Source of the DNA: Astragalus membranaceus
Taxonomy: Eukaryota; Streptophyta; Magnoliopsida; Fabales; Fabaceae
Assembly (NCBI GenBank): GCA_039519185.1
Contig: CM076850.1
Location: 92,315,471 to 92,379,470, forward strand
DNA: 64,000 nt
Direction of reading: 5' to 3'
Both the position numbers and the translations under genes were made by a program. Below, in pieces: positions 1 through 10,980 of this stretch. The first letter of the stretch is position 1, and the number at the start of each line of letters is the position of its first letter. The notes beneath the pieces were generated by a model. The model was not told the origin of the DNA, did not search any database, and worked only from the letters and a program-made list of their open reading frames with translations.

Positions 1-195
1 AAAAAAATCGTTTTAATTAAAAATATATATTATTTTATTAATTTTTTTAATTATTGATAAAAAAATAAAATCCAATAACTAATTAATTTTTAATTTAAAA
101 AAATAAAAATTGGGAAAAGCAGTAAAATATTATCACCAAAAAAATATCCAAACAATTAATAAAATATCCATACAAAAAAATAAAATAATCTAAAG
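1..195 (-). other. AT-rich downstream region of CACTA second gene
   Basis: Very AT-rich sequence following the stop codon (196-198) of the Transposase_24-type gene, presumably its 3' untranslated region. No terminal inverted repeat is visible, so the element continues beyond the window edge. Confidence 0.5.
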
Positions 196-660
196 CTACT
201 GGGGTGTCTGCCGGTCAATGTCATCAACATTATTATAATATGTATCATCTTGAAGTAAAGCACTGAGCAATGACATTTGGACATTAAGATCAATGTCCAG
301 CAGGGGTGACCGCTGCTGGGGGTACTGCTGGTTTGGCTGGATCAGGGGTGACTGATGTTGGGGCTGCTGATATGGCTGGCGGGGTGACTGATGCTGCTGC
401 TGGTATGGCTGGAATGGCGCATACTGCGGTGTATACTGCGGGGAATATTGGGGTGCATACGGCTGGGGATACTGGGGTGCATACTGCTGCTGGTAGTAAT
501 GCTGCTGTGGCGGCGGCAGGTAGGATGCTGATGAGGATGGCCTCGAGTGCTGAGACATCATCTGATCCTGCAATAACTTAAAGCGCTCCTCCATGCGCTT
601 CTCAGCTACCCTAGCCTGCTCTCGAATCGCCTGCATTTCCCGATCACTTCGATCCCGAAC

Positions 661-1249
661 TGTAACACCCCGGTATTTTTATTGACTAAAAATACCCAAG
701 TGCACATTAGTAACACATCAGAGATATAAAATTCCTGCATAAATACTGAACACTGCAAAATAGTTTTCACTGGACAACATCCAAGCAGTCTTAAAGCACA
801 TAAGACCATAAAGTTCAGCGAACTATTGTGCTCAGTATCTTACAAGAAAGCGGAAATAAAATGATATTACACTAAAGTCATATTGTTGCGGTACATAGAC
901 AACAAAAGGAAATGTAAACTTAAGCCTAATGCTAAGTTATCAGCAACCAGTCCGAGCTCAACCTACTCGTGCCTCTGTGGTCCTTTCCTTCCATGTTTCT
1001 CTGTAAAACAACAACATTTAAACAGTGAGATACAATCTCAGTGAGTTCTACCGAGACCCCTACTAGCTCTCTCGGCTCAATTTAAAAACATTTTTTTTTA
1101 ACTTAACACGGCACCGACTGCGTGACCGCTAACTCCCGATGAACCACATTATTTTTACACATAGCATTCCACCGACTGCGTGACCGCTAACCCCCGGGGA
1201 ATCTGCTATAACTCAGTGCGACACCGACTGCATGACTGCTAACTCCCGG
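661..1249 (-). repeat. Truncated 3' LTR of the nested gypsy element
   Basis: Nearly identical to 2811-3399 of the complete LTR, including the repeated ACCGACTGCGTGACCGCTAA blocks. Homology stops after AACTCCCGG at 1249, where protease coding sequence begins. Confidence 0.9.
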
Positions 1250-2675
1250 AGATCGTTGCTTCAGAATCTGCCTGTGTCAACCCTACGGATTCGGAGGCGA
1301 AGCTAATGGTTCGATCGGCACAGTTGATTGTTACATGATTTTCAGCCATCCAATTCATACCCAGAACAATGTCCATACTTCTCATAGGCAAGCAAATAAA
1401 TTTCACAACAAAATGTCTGTCCCCTATGACAAGTAGGCAATTTTCACACAATGATTGGGTCTGGACACGACCCTTGGCAGCAGTTAAAATAGTTATCGGT
1501 TCGGATAGCTTAGACAATGCTAGTCCCAACCGATCCACACATGCTTGCGATATAAAACAGTGGGTTGCACCGGAATCATATAAAATATTGACTGAGTTAT
1601 TAAAAAGAGATCTTGTACCCCTCAGAAGATTATCCATAGGTGTGATGGTCCGAGCATCTAGAGTGTTGATCCGCCCCTGACTAGGTGCATTTGGTGCTCT
1701 TTGGATGTTCTACTTTGCTGGGCACTCATTTGCATAGTGGCCCTCCTCATTACAATAATAGCACCTAGTAGATCTTAGTTGACACTCACCATGGTGATAC
1801 CTTCGGCACTTATGACAATTTTTAAACCTCGTTTGGTCAGCTGTTTGCACCTGCTTCCCTTTATAATTACCACCCTTGCCTGAGTCATGCTTGGGACCCA
1901 TCTGAGAACTAGATGACCCAGTGCTCTTTCTATTCTGATGGAATGCCTTTTTGCTCGCATACAACCTTGACAAATCGCTTTCGGCGATATAGGCTTGTTG
2001 TACCATGGCTGCATAGTTGGTCCTCGGAAAAGAACTAAGACTCTGAGCAATATCCTCTCTCAACCCATATTTGTATCTGTCAGTTTTGCATCAGTCATTG
2101 GGGGCATATCCAGCTAAACCGAAGAATTGATACAACTCTTCAAATTTAGCCGTGTATTGGCCCACGGTCAAGCCTCCTTGCGTGAGAGCTAAGAACTCAT
2201 TTTCTTTATCAAACCTCATAGCCGTGGGAAAGAATTATTCCAGAAATGATGTCCGGAAATTCTCCCAAGTCTGGGGAGTTCCCATGGTTTCCATCATGGC
2301 TCTAGCATTCACCCACCAGTTATTGGCCTCTCCCTTCAGCATATGGGATGTCAATCTCAGCTTGTCTTCATCTCTAATTTGCATTGTAAGAAAGATCTTT
2401 TCAATGTCATCCAGCCAATGTTGTGCTCTCATGACATCAGACCCACCTCTGAACTCGGAGGGTTTCATCTTCAAGAATTCTGTGAAGACCCTTCTTGGAT
2501 TCACTTGTGGCTCTTGAGCTTGATGCTGCTGAGCATTTTGATGTTGGATCTGTTGCTGCTGATGCATAAGCATCATGTCTTGCATCATTTTCTGTTGGTT
2601 CTCGATCACATTTTGCATCCAGTCAAAATGTGGATCAGCAGCAGGGGGAGGAACTCCTCTACCTCTTCTAGCCAT
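1250..2675 (-). pseudogene. gag-protease of the nested gypsy element
   Basis: Starts MARRGRG at 2675. A retrotransposon gag domain (LDDIEKIF, then NNWW) is followed by a CCHC-like knuckle (CYYCNEEGHYANEC near 1720-1760) and an aspartic protease with DSGATHCF as the active-site motif and the ILV-type flap region VLGMNWM. All parts lie in one frame but are interrupted by three nonsense codons, near 2235, 2090 and 1710. The protease runs directly into LTR sequence at 1249. No RT or integrase follows, so the copy cannot move by itself. Confidence 0.8.
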
Positions 2676-2796
2676 GATTCTGCGAAATATGCACAAAGTA
2701 TTAAGTTGATCAAGCTCAATGTCAAATAGCATACTAAGAAAATCACGACTGAAGGAAGTAAAAGACTCTAATAGCTAAGTCCGACTAGGTCGAACT

Positions 2797-2808
2797 GCTC
2801 TGATACCA
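2797..2808 (-). other. Primer binding site, initiator Met tRNA type
   Basis: The reverse complement reads TGGTATCAGAGC, the standard plant initiator-methionine tRNA primer binding site, two bases inside the LTR edge at 2811. It fixes the element as minus-strand and the right copy as the 5' LTR. Confidence 0.85.
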
Positions 2809-2810
2809 AC

Positions 2811-4718
2811 TGTAACACCCCGGTATTTTTATTGACTAAAAATACCCAAGTGCACATTAGTAACACATCAGAGATATAAAACTCCTGCATAAATACTGAA
2901 CACTGCAAAATAGTTTTCACTGGACAACAACCAAGCAGTCTTAAAGCACATAAGACCATAAAGTTCAGCGAACTATTGTGCTCAGTATCTTACAAGAAAG
3001 CGGAAATAAAATGATATTACACTAAAGTCATATTGTTGCGGTACATAGACAACAAAAGGAAATGTAAACTTAAGCCTAATGCTAAGTTATCAGCAACCAG
3101 TCCGAGCTCAACCTACTCGTGCCTCTGTGGTCCTTTCCTTCCCTATTTCTCTGTAAAACAACAACATTTAAACAGTGAGATACAATCTCAGTGAGTTCTA
3201 CCGAGACCCCTACTAGCTCTCTCGGCTCAATTTAAAAACATTTTTTTTTAACTTAACACGGCACCGACTGCGTGACCGCTAACTCCCGATGAACCGCATT
3301 ATTTTTACACATAGCATTCCACCGACTGCGTGACCGCTAACCCCCGGGGAATCTGCTATAACTCAGTGCGACACCGACTGCATGACTGCTAACTCCCGGT
3401 GAACCGCACAATAAACAATTTAACATAACACCGACTGCGTGACCGCTTCCAAACCCGGTGAACCCGCTTACCATTAGCATTTTTCCTAATGGCACGGAGC
3501 CTAGGGTAAGGGATCATGACTACCCCTCCTAGTATGTTAGTCTCATGGGTCGTCACCCGAACTCGATATAATATACACATATATCCGCTATCATATGAAC
3601 CCATAGTTCATTTGCATTATACCTTACCACATAGGACTCATAGTTCGTTTATATTATTAATAAAACATATCCGCACACGTGTACTATTATTCGGATTGTC
3701 GAGACAATTTCAACTTCGAAAGTATTTTATACAACTCTTTTGAAACATACCCAAAATTATGGCCTTATAAGCCTAATATCATTTTAGAAGGGTTAGGAAA
3801 GGCACAGATCGTGCTCATTTGACAGCATTGCAAAAATGGCCTGTTTTATGAAAAATCTGCTTTCCGATCAATCCGAAACTCGCCCCGATCGATTCCTAAC
3901 TCGAAAACAGACAAAACCAGGCAATATTCCAGTCCAATCATCATCAAACAATCAAGCTATTCAATCGAAAACTCAACAAATACGAATTTCGTCAAAACAC
4001 GATATATTTCAAAATAACGTTTTCGACTCAAAATCTTTCGAAACCAAGTCACACAATTCATTTCAAAAACGGAATAAACCTAAACGTGAGTAAAACTCAC
4101 CCTCGAAGCGAGAGCCGATATGGGACCGAATTTGCCGAGACTTGAAAACCCTCGAACGGAACCCTATTTCACCAAACCGCTCCACACTTCGATTCGAACT
4201 TCACAACGCGATCAATCCGCTCCTAGCTTCGATCCTAAACATAACCCAATCATCGACACAACCTATCAATCCTTGGTTTCAACAAATTTCCAACAAAACC
4301 CTCTAAATTTCGTAGGTCACAAAAAAGGGGGAAAAATTGGATGAAATCTTACCTAGCTTTTGGGTTATGATGAGGGAGAGGAGATGAGGAAGATGATGAA
4401 TTTTGGAGGGGTGGGCTCACCTCTTCTTCTTCCTTTCTTCTTCTTTCTTTCCTCTCTTCTGTTCGCGTTTCCTTTCTTTTCTTTAACACACACACACATA
4501 TTTAGTTAATAAATAAGTGGTAACGTGGTCCAATTACCATATTGATCTAAATCTCTTATTTCGATTCCGAAACTTCCTTGACCCGTATTATTCGGTTAAC
4601 GATCCTGCGACAGCCAATAATTAATTTTAGCACTCAATAATTTTACCAATTAAGTACCAAATTACTTTAATTGGGTTAACATCCAAATAATTCGATTAAT
4701 TATTTTGAGGATGTTACA
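2811..4718 (-). repeat. Complete 5' LTR (1908 bp) of the nested gypsy element
   Basis: Begins TGTAACAC and ends TGTTACA in window orientation, so it has the inverted TG/CA termini. It contains four copies of an ACCGACTGCGTGACCGC motif at 3263-3446, a TC-rich tract near 4420-4490 and a CA microsatellite near 4487. Confidence 0.85.
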
Positions 4719-6009
4719 CGAAGCGCCTGCATTTCCGGATCACTTTGATCCCGAAGCGCCTGCATTTCCCGATCGCATTGCTCCTGCCGCTCGACAATCT
4801 GACGCTGAGCCTCGCTCAGTTGCTGCGCCAATTGCCTAACATCATTCAACTCACCAGCATTGGGAACATAATTGCGACCAGTCGAGGATCCAGAATGTGA
4901 ATCTGATAGACTCGGAATAATGCTTGTTCGAAAAGCAGCCGGTCCAATACCACCTGATCCTACCAGACGATTAGTCTTTTGGGGACCAACTGCTCTCTCC
5001 CAAACATCACGAGCTACTCTAGCCTCCTCCACTGAATCGACAGCTGCCCCACTACTCTGTTGTGACTGATGGTACTCAGCCATCCCACCCTCGAAGCTCT
5101 CCTGAAAAAAATAACCCAACAAATAAATAACTAATTATTAATATAAATAATAAACATTAATTAATATATAATTGTAAAAGTAGTTTTACCTGAATACGCC
5201 TCGCCCGATCTGTAACGTACTCACCAGTCTCCTCCACCATATGCATGTGGAAATGCAACTCAGGCAAAGTGATTGGCCTTTGTTCCCTCTCCACCTATAT
5301 ATGTACATAAATATATATGTATTATTAATTAAATACACATATTGAAAATGACTAGTTAATTATTATAAATAATTAATTAATTAATCAAGTAATAAATTAA
5401 GTAATAAATTTACCAAGCGCATGTAATGCGTTGCAGTATTAACACTCCCCCCCGTGTGTGTGCAGCCACCTTTTTCAGAAGCACGGTTCTTCTTGGCTTT
5501 CTCACAATAATTCTTAAATGCTTCATCTGTCTGCCAAGACTCATTAAACTCAGCCCAAGTTGAGTCTCCCATATAAGATGGCTTCGTACCCGTATTGCGC
5601 GCCCTCCGCATCAATTCAGAATAGCGATGAGAATATCTCTTATGGAACACTCTCTCAACTGCGGCTTGCTCCCCTGGATACCATGTACATTTTTCCTATT
5701 TAAGAAATTTACAATAATGTTGTTAATTATAAGGCAATAATTAATTAATCAAGTCAATAAGATAATACACCAAATTAATTATTTCGTAGAATCGAATAAC
5801 TTACCAAAAATGATCTTAACATCTTCTTATTTGCATCCTTATCTTTTCTAATTTCCGTCCAGTTCTTCCAGCTCTTGGTAAAATTCTCCTTGATTGTTTT
5901 TGTGATGGCGGTAGCTGAAGCCTTCGAAGGAATAAAACTGCATTAAAAAAAGATGAATTTTGTTACACCAAATATAAGTTATATAAAGGGCAACAAAAAT
6001 AAATTAATA

Positions 6010-6013
<4 letters not shown>

Positions 6014-6072
<59 letters not shown>
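6014..6072. repeat. TA dinucleotide microsatellite in an intron
   Basis: About 29 uninterrupted TA units, immediately beside the 5' splice site of the first intron of the Transposase_24-type gene. Confidence 0.95.
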
Positions 6073-6075
<3 letters not shown>

Positions 6076-6635
6076 TTACGAATCGCCAACAATCTGCAAT
6101 ATGATACGCCCATCAGGTGTAACCCTAATCACATCAGTCCCATCAATGAATGTGCGTACCCCATCCGCATCAACATGTGTCGGGGATAAGCCCTCAGTAC
6201 CAACAGGAATCGATGGGCCCCCTGCAGTACTAGTACTAGCACCATCCTCAGACACAGGTGGTGGCAAATATCCGCCAGTAGTAACAACAACACGCGTAGG
6301 CTGAACACGGTGCCCTAGGCGAGTAGATGTCTTCCGCCTGCTAGTGCTGGCGGCTTCGGGAGGTGGAGGAGGAACATATGCGCCGTCATGATCGGATCCT
6401 GAGTCATCATGAGATGCCATATCTGTATGTAGACATATACATTTAAACAAACAAACATATACTAAACAAGGTTAACATAAACATACAAAACTCATTAAAA
6501 TAAATAATTTGAATCCCATTCATTCTCAAACAAATAACATCCTTCATTAAAAATAACATCCTTCATTAAAAATAGAATTGTTGAAATTAACATAAATTAC
6601 ATCCTTAATTATATAAATGATTGAAACACAAATAA

Positions 6636-9240
6636 CTAATTTGAATCCCATTCATTCTCAAAATCATCATCATCGGATGAGTGAATTCTTGATACACCAA
6701 TGTGGTCTGTTGCATCTTCACCATCAGCATCTTCGTCATCAACAACTTCATCACCGGTGTTTGGCTCATCACATAAACGAACAATGAGTTCAACTTGAAT
6801 CACTTCATTTACATTAGACATCTCTTCCATTTGATATGGCACATCTTCCACCGTGTCATCAATATTTGTCTGATCAATGCGACCTCTTGGTTTTGTTTTA
6901 ATTGCGACACACCAACCACGCCTATCAGTCCGCATTGATGGATAAGGGACATAATAGACTTGTCTCACATTTTGTGCAATGACGAACGGATCATACGGTC
7001 GATATCTACCATTCATTTTAATGTCCACTGTATTTGACTTTGGATTCACCTTTGTTCCTCGAGCAGACCGATCAAACCAATTACAATAAAAAACCACTAC
7101 CTTTGGACTAAAATCTAGATGGGGGTACTGAAGTTCATATATGTGTTGAACCACACCATAAAAATCATCTTCACCTCCTCCAGTGACCCCTTTCATGCAC
7201 ACTCCACTATTGACTGTCTCTCTACCCTGTGTCCATTCATTGGTGTGAAATTTGTATCCATTGACAAAGTATGTGTGCCATTCTTTAACACATCTTCGAG
7301 GACCGTCTGATATGTTCCTCAAGTGTTGGTTGGTAGGATTTGGCGGGAGGGAATACACATATTGACTAAACCACATTGGAAAATGCACATGAATATGAGC
7401 AGAAGATTGGTCTTCACGTACTGCCTCTGATGACAAGAACTCCCTAAAAAGAAATAATTTAATTGTTACACTTGTCTACGTTTATATTAACTAATTAAGA
7501 TCGATTGTTAGTGTTGAGGAACATACTCAATAAATGGTTGCACCTCAGTACAAATTATCAACACATGAACATGTGCTGAACTTAACTCTTCATCTGTTAG
7601 CCAGTGAGTTGACTCCTTCCCAGATGGACAACTGGGTAGACAAAAGACAGACAAAGCCAAAGGATGTCGCCATTCAGTATCCACTTCATTTCGACTGCTT
7701 CCAGGAGCAAACTGATTCTTGAAATAATGAGAACAAAAATGTGTTGTTTCACGGTGTAGGTAAGAAGAACATATCGATCCTTCAACTCTAGCTTTGTTTT
7801 TCACCGATCTTTTTGAATCACCCATGAACCTAGAGAATATGATATTAATATAATAGTCATATATTTTAATTTAAACTTGTTTCTTATATTATAATTAAAA
7901 ATTAGCTGACCTTTCAAACGGATACATCCATCTGTATTGGACAGGTCCGCCAAGTTTAGCTTCATATGCGAGATGCACCGGTAGATGCTCCATAGAATCA
8001 AAGAAACCAAGTGGAAATACTCTCTCCAACTTGCATAAGATAAGTGGGATGTCTTGTTCCATTTTTGAAAGATCATCAGCTTTTAGCGTTGCAGAACACA
8101 AATTCTTTAAGTATTGACTTATTTCAATGAGCGAATTCAAAACGTGTGTTGACAACGAACTAAAAGCGATAGGAAGTAAGCACTCCACGAATACGTGACA
8201 ATCATGACTCTTCATCCCATGCAACCTCCCATTATCCACATCCGCACATCTAGATAAATTGGAAGAATAACCGTCTGGCATTTTCAACTCTTTTATCCAC
8301 TGATAAACTGCTTTCGCTTGTTCGGTAGATAAAGTATAATTGGCTTTGGGTTTCAAAATCCTAGTACCTTGCTCAACCAACAACAAATCCTTTCGTCTAC
8401 AGAAATGATCTATATCCTTCCTAGCTTTCTCATTGTCTTTCGTTTTGCCTTTCACGTTCATGACAGTGTTAAATATGTTGTCAAAAAAATTCTTCTCTAT
8501 ATGCATGACATCGAGATTGTGTCTCAATAGATTATCTTTCCAATAGGGAAGTTCCCAAAAAATACTTTTTTTTGTCCAATTGTGCCATTGTCCATAGCTA
8601 TCTGAACGAGAAACAACACCGGCTACGACTTCCACAGGAGGGATATCCCTAACACTATTCCAAACTTCCTCTGGTGTCAACTGACGAGGAGGTCCAGCTG
8701 TTTCAACATTTCCCTTGATGAACGCATATTTCTGCTTTCTAAATGGGTGATCCATAGGTAAGAACCTACGGTGCGAGTCAAACCATGAAACTTTTCCTCC
8801 GTATTTAAGACTAAAAGCCTTTGTGTCAACCATGCAAATCGGACACGCCATCTTACCATGTGTCCCCCATCCAGACAACATTCCATAGGCAGGGAAGTCA
8901 TTAATGGTCCACATCAAAGCCGCCCTCATCACAAAATTTTGTTTGCGTGCCACATCATAAGTTAAAACACCATTCCACAACCTTTTTAGGTCATCAATCA
9001 AAGGTTGCAAATAGATGTCAATACCAGCTGTTGGATTACTTGGCCCTGGAATAATAGAATTTAAAAACATGTATGGTTTGGACATACACATTTCTGGAGG
9101 AAGGTTATATGGGGTAACAATAACTGGCCAACATGAATACGGTGTTGCCGAGGCTTGAATATATGGTGTGAAACCATCAGAGCACAAACCAAGCCGAACA
9201 TTGCGTGGATCACTGGCAAAATCTAGATGAAGATACTTTA
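6636..9240 (-). pseudogene. TNP2-type CACTA transposase, N-terminus missing
   Basis: Main transposase gene of the CACTA element; the product cuts and joins element ends. Exons from GT/AG boundaries are 7921-9240, 7527-7829 and 6636-7443. The first holds the Transposase family tnp2 core (NVRLGLCSDGF, DFPAYGMLSGW, CPIC, NLDVMHIEKN) and the start of the DUF4218-type region, the second continues DUF4218 (HYFKNQF), and the third holds DUF4216 (VVFYCNWFD) and an acidic tail. The first Met in frame is at 9187, but homologous coding (YLHLDFASDP) continues to 9240 and then stops abruptly at a repeat array. The N-terminal part normally found before the tnp2 core is absent. No internal stops were seen in the exons, so the loss of the 5' end may be the only serious lesion. 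Confidence 0.8.
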
Positions 9241-9655
9241 TTTAGTGTCAGCAAGATCTTGACCGTTAATTAGTGTCGACACTAATCACCATTGACTATT
9301 CAATAATCACGCTGCACTATTCACTATTTAGTGTCGGCAAGATCTTGACCATTAATATAGTGTCGGCAAGATCTTGACCGTTAATTAGTGTCGACGCTAA
9401 TCACTATTCATTATTCAATAATCACGCTACACTATTCACTATTTAATTAGTGTCGGCAAGATCTTGACCGTTAATTTAGTGTCGGCGAGATCTTGACCGT
9501 TAATTAGTGTCGACACTAATCACCATTGACTATTCAATAATCACACTGAACTATTCACTATTTAGTGTCGGCAATATCTTAATCGTTAATTTAGTGTCGG
9601 CAAGATCTTGACCGTTAATTAGTGTCGACGCTAATCACTATTCATTATTCATTAA
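9237..9655. repeat. Tandem array of about 115-bp units replacing the transposase 5' end
   Basis: About four diverged units, each with TTAGTGTCGGCAAGATCTTGACC, TTAGTGTCGAC(A/G)CTAATCAC and a TTCAATAATCAC(G/A)CT block. Some units carry the first block twice. The TAGTG/CACTA cores are in both orientations. The array starts exactly where TNP2 homology ends. Confidence 0.8.
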
Positions 9656-9902
9656 TATAAAATTTATTTATACCGGATATGTTGTTGTATTATTATGAGT
9701 ATTATGATTTTTTATTATTTTTTAACCTTTATATATTTATTAAAAATATTAAATAATATATTTAATTAATTCCGGTTGAACCCCCGATTCAACCGGTTGA
9801 ACCAAAGAACCCCTGAATCGCTAAATCTTTCAGTTCAAGGTCTGGTCCAATTTTGATTACCTTGCTCTAAATAGAAAGTTTGGGGAACTCCAAGGACCTG
9901 TT
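9656..9902. other. AT-rich spacer with an AACCGG-type repeat
   Basis: No gene seen. AT-rich DNA is followed at about 9770-9860 by CCGGTTGAAC/ATTCAACCGGTTG sequence, resembling the GGACCGG-rich end of the possible TIR element near 25674. Confidence 0.4.
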
Positions 9903-9986
9903 GTTAAGTTGGAGGATGATACGGAGCGTTTGATGTGTGTAAATGTCTACACTCATCAAATGCTCGGCATCATCCCCTAACTTAAC
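9903..9986. repeat. Imperfect 40-bp inverted repeat
   Basis: Arms at about 9903-9942 and 9946-9986, roughly 83% complementary, with a spacer of only a few bases. This is the first of three successive foldback structures at the 5' side of the CACTA element. Confidence 0.7.
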
Positions 9987-10077
9987 AAGAGAGGAATTCA
10001 TAGGGGAGGTTCATGACAATGTTACTTTTAACGAAAAAGATGAAGGGGATGTTAATGACAAGGTGGAAGTTTCTTTA

Positions 10078-10159
10078 CAAAGAAATGGAGACATACGCCA
10101 CTCTCTTGGAGCCGCTGCCGACAATGCTCAAGAGAGTGGCGTATGTCTCTGTTTCTTTG
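10078..10159. repeat. 30-bp inverted repeat, 28/30 paired, 22-base loop
   Basis: Left arm 10078-10107 and right arm 10130-10159, with a perfect 20-base core containing GACATACGCCACTCTC. It lies downstream of a minus-strand TATA-like motif and would sit in the leader of a transposase transcript. Confidence 0.85.
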
Positions 10160-10210
10160 AAGAGAATGAGAGTATCGGTAGAGGTGTGAAGAAGAAGAAG
10201 TGGAGAAGAG

Positions 10211-10219
10211 ATTTATATA
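10211..10219 (-). promoter_or_regulatory. Possible TATA box for the CACTA transposase transcript
   Basis: The reverse complement reads TATATAAAT, followed by a CT-rich leader. Position (about 400 bases inside the terminus, minus strand) and composition fit a transposase promoter. No other evidence. Confidence 0.35.
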
Positions 10220-10327
10220 GAGGAAACGAAAATCAACGGTCAAAAGGCGAATCCGCCGGAAATGTAATTTCCGGCGGATTTAGGGTGTTTCCGGCGGATT
10301 TTTGAAATTCAAAATTGGCGCTTCCAG

Positions 10328-10594
10328 GCTTTTCCGGCAGATTTTTATCCCCCGCAAACTTACCGGCGGAATTAGAGACTTTCCGGCGGATTTATCTGCC
10401 GCAAACATTTCTGGTGGATTACGAGGCATTTCCGGTGGATTTAGATTTTGTTTTTCAAAAAAAAAAATTTCGTAAACCAGATCCGCCGGAAATACTTCGA
10501 AATCCGCCGGAAATGTTTGCGATGGATAAATCCGCCAGAAAGTCCCTAATTCTGCTGGTAAGTTTACGGCGGATACAATCCGCCGGAAAATCCT
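10328..10594. repeat. CACTA subterminal region with a large foldback (arms about 117 bp)
   Basis: Arms at about 10328-10444 and 10478-10594 are imperfect inverted copies of each other. Both are made of TTTCCGGCGGATTT units with GCAAAC linkers; further units lie at 10250-10300. Repeats of this kind are typical transposase-binding subterminal repeats of CACTA elements. Confidence 0.75.
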
Positions 10595-10607
10595 AGCCGG
10601 TAAAACT

Positions 10608-10623
10608 GATTATTCTCGTAGTG
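10608..10623 (-). repeat. CACTA terminal inverted repeat
   Basis: Window sequence ends TTCTCGTAGTG; the reverse complement begins CACTACGAGAA, close to the common plant form CACTACAAGAAA. The matching terminus is off the window. Confidence 0.7.
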
Positions 10624-10980
10624 CAAGGTCGCCTGGGTTGCTGATGAGAAGGAGGTGAAGGAAGAAAAATTGCGAATAACCGAGCTTGAGGGTACGGTGG
10701 TTGATCTGTAGTCTGAGATCAAGGGCTGGAAGGCCAGAGTCGTCGCTCTCAAGGAGGTAAGGAAGAAGGCTGAGCAGTCGGTCAAGTTGATTGGTGCTCG
10801 GGTTGTAAATATTGGGTCGGAGCAGTTTCAGAATGCTGTTGCGCAGATTCAATGTTTGCATCCTGGGCTAGTGGTCGATCCACTCATGGTCAACGAGGAC
10901 CATGTAGTCCAGGATGGGAAGATTGTGAAGCCGCCGATCAAGCAGGGCGAGGAGGCGGTGGTGATCGTGAATCGATCTTG
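10624..10980 (+). pseudogene. 3' part of the antisense additional ORF of the Tat-like element
   Basis: Plus-strand frame opposite to gag, starting directly at the CACTA boundary (KVAWVADEKEV) and ending at 10980. It reads as a coiled-coil segment (ADEKEVKEEKLRITELEG, then KKAEQSVKLIG) followed by FQNAVAQIQCLHPGL and DHVVQDGKIVKPP. This resembles the C-terminus of coiled-coil proteins encoded by the extra ORF of plant Tat retroelements; the function is unknown. One in-frame TAG occurs near 10709, consistent with decay of a CAG codon. The N-terminal part would lie left of the CACTA. Confidence 0.5.

Larger units (their letters stand above)
661..4718 (-). mobile_element. Ty3/gypsy (Tekay-like) deletion derivative nested in CACTA gene
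   Basis: Minus-strand LTR retrotransposon bounded by TGTAACAC/TGTTACA termini. Five-base flanks are CGAAC (656-660) and CGAAG (4719-4723), a target-site duplication with one mismatch. The order in element sense is a complete 5' LTR (2811-4718), an initiator-Met-tRNA primer binding site, gag and protease, and then a junction at 1249/1250 leading straight into the 3' part of the other LTR. One deletion therefore removed RT, RNaseH, integrase, the polypurine tract and most of the 3' LTR. The lineage call rests on the gag/protease type and the 1.9-kb LTR and is tentative. Confidence 0.85.
196..6420 (-). pseudogene. Transposase_24-type (Ptta/En/Spm) CACTA accessory gene, split by a retrotransposon
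   Basis: Second gene of the CACTA element. Exons judged from GT/AG sites are 6080-6420 (start MASHDD), 5815-5937, 5414-5695, 5190-5294, then 4719-5101 continued at 196-660. The third exon has the family-typical region with RYSHRYSELMRRAR and STWAEFNESW, matching plant transposase family Pfam Transposase_24; members of this family accompany TNP2 and are thought to bind element ends. The last exon has a charged tandem heptad-like stretch (REMQALRDQ and variants) followed by a Gln/Pro/Tyr-rich tail ending at 196. The gypsy element at 661-4718 lies within that heptad stretch. The first intron contains a long TA microsatellite. The reading frame on either side of the insertion is compatible, so the gene was probably functional before it. 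Confidence 0.75.
1..10623 (-). mobile_element. CACTA (En/Spm) DNA transposon, transposase end in window, other end off window
   Basis: Minus-strand class II element. Its 5' terminus is at 10608-10623, where the reverse complement begins CACTACGAGAATAATC, a CACTA-type terminal inverted repeat. Inside lie subterminal repeats built on TCCGCCGGAAA, then a TNP2-type transposase gene (6636-9240) and a second Transposase_24-type gene (196-6420), the usual two-gene layout of plant CACTA elements. It is broken in two ways: the N-terminal part of the TNP2 gene is replaced by a tandem repeat array, and a gypsy element sits inside the second gene. The right flank is coding sequence of a Tat-like element, so the CACTA probably inserted there; the 3-bp target duplication cannot be tested because the other end is outside the window. 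Confidence 0.85.

Noticed and set aside
6014..6072. Ile/Tyr repeat peptide on the plus strand
   Set aside because: Simple translation of a TA microsatellite in an intron.
9943..10305. 120-residue plus-strand frame in the CACTA 5' region
   Set aside because: It spans hairpin arms and subterminal repeats, and runs opposite to the element's genes without any family resemblance.
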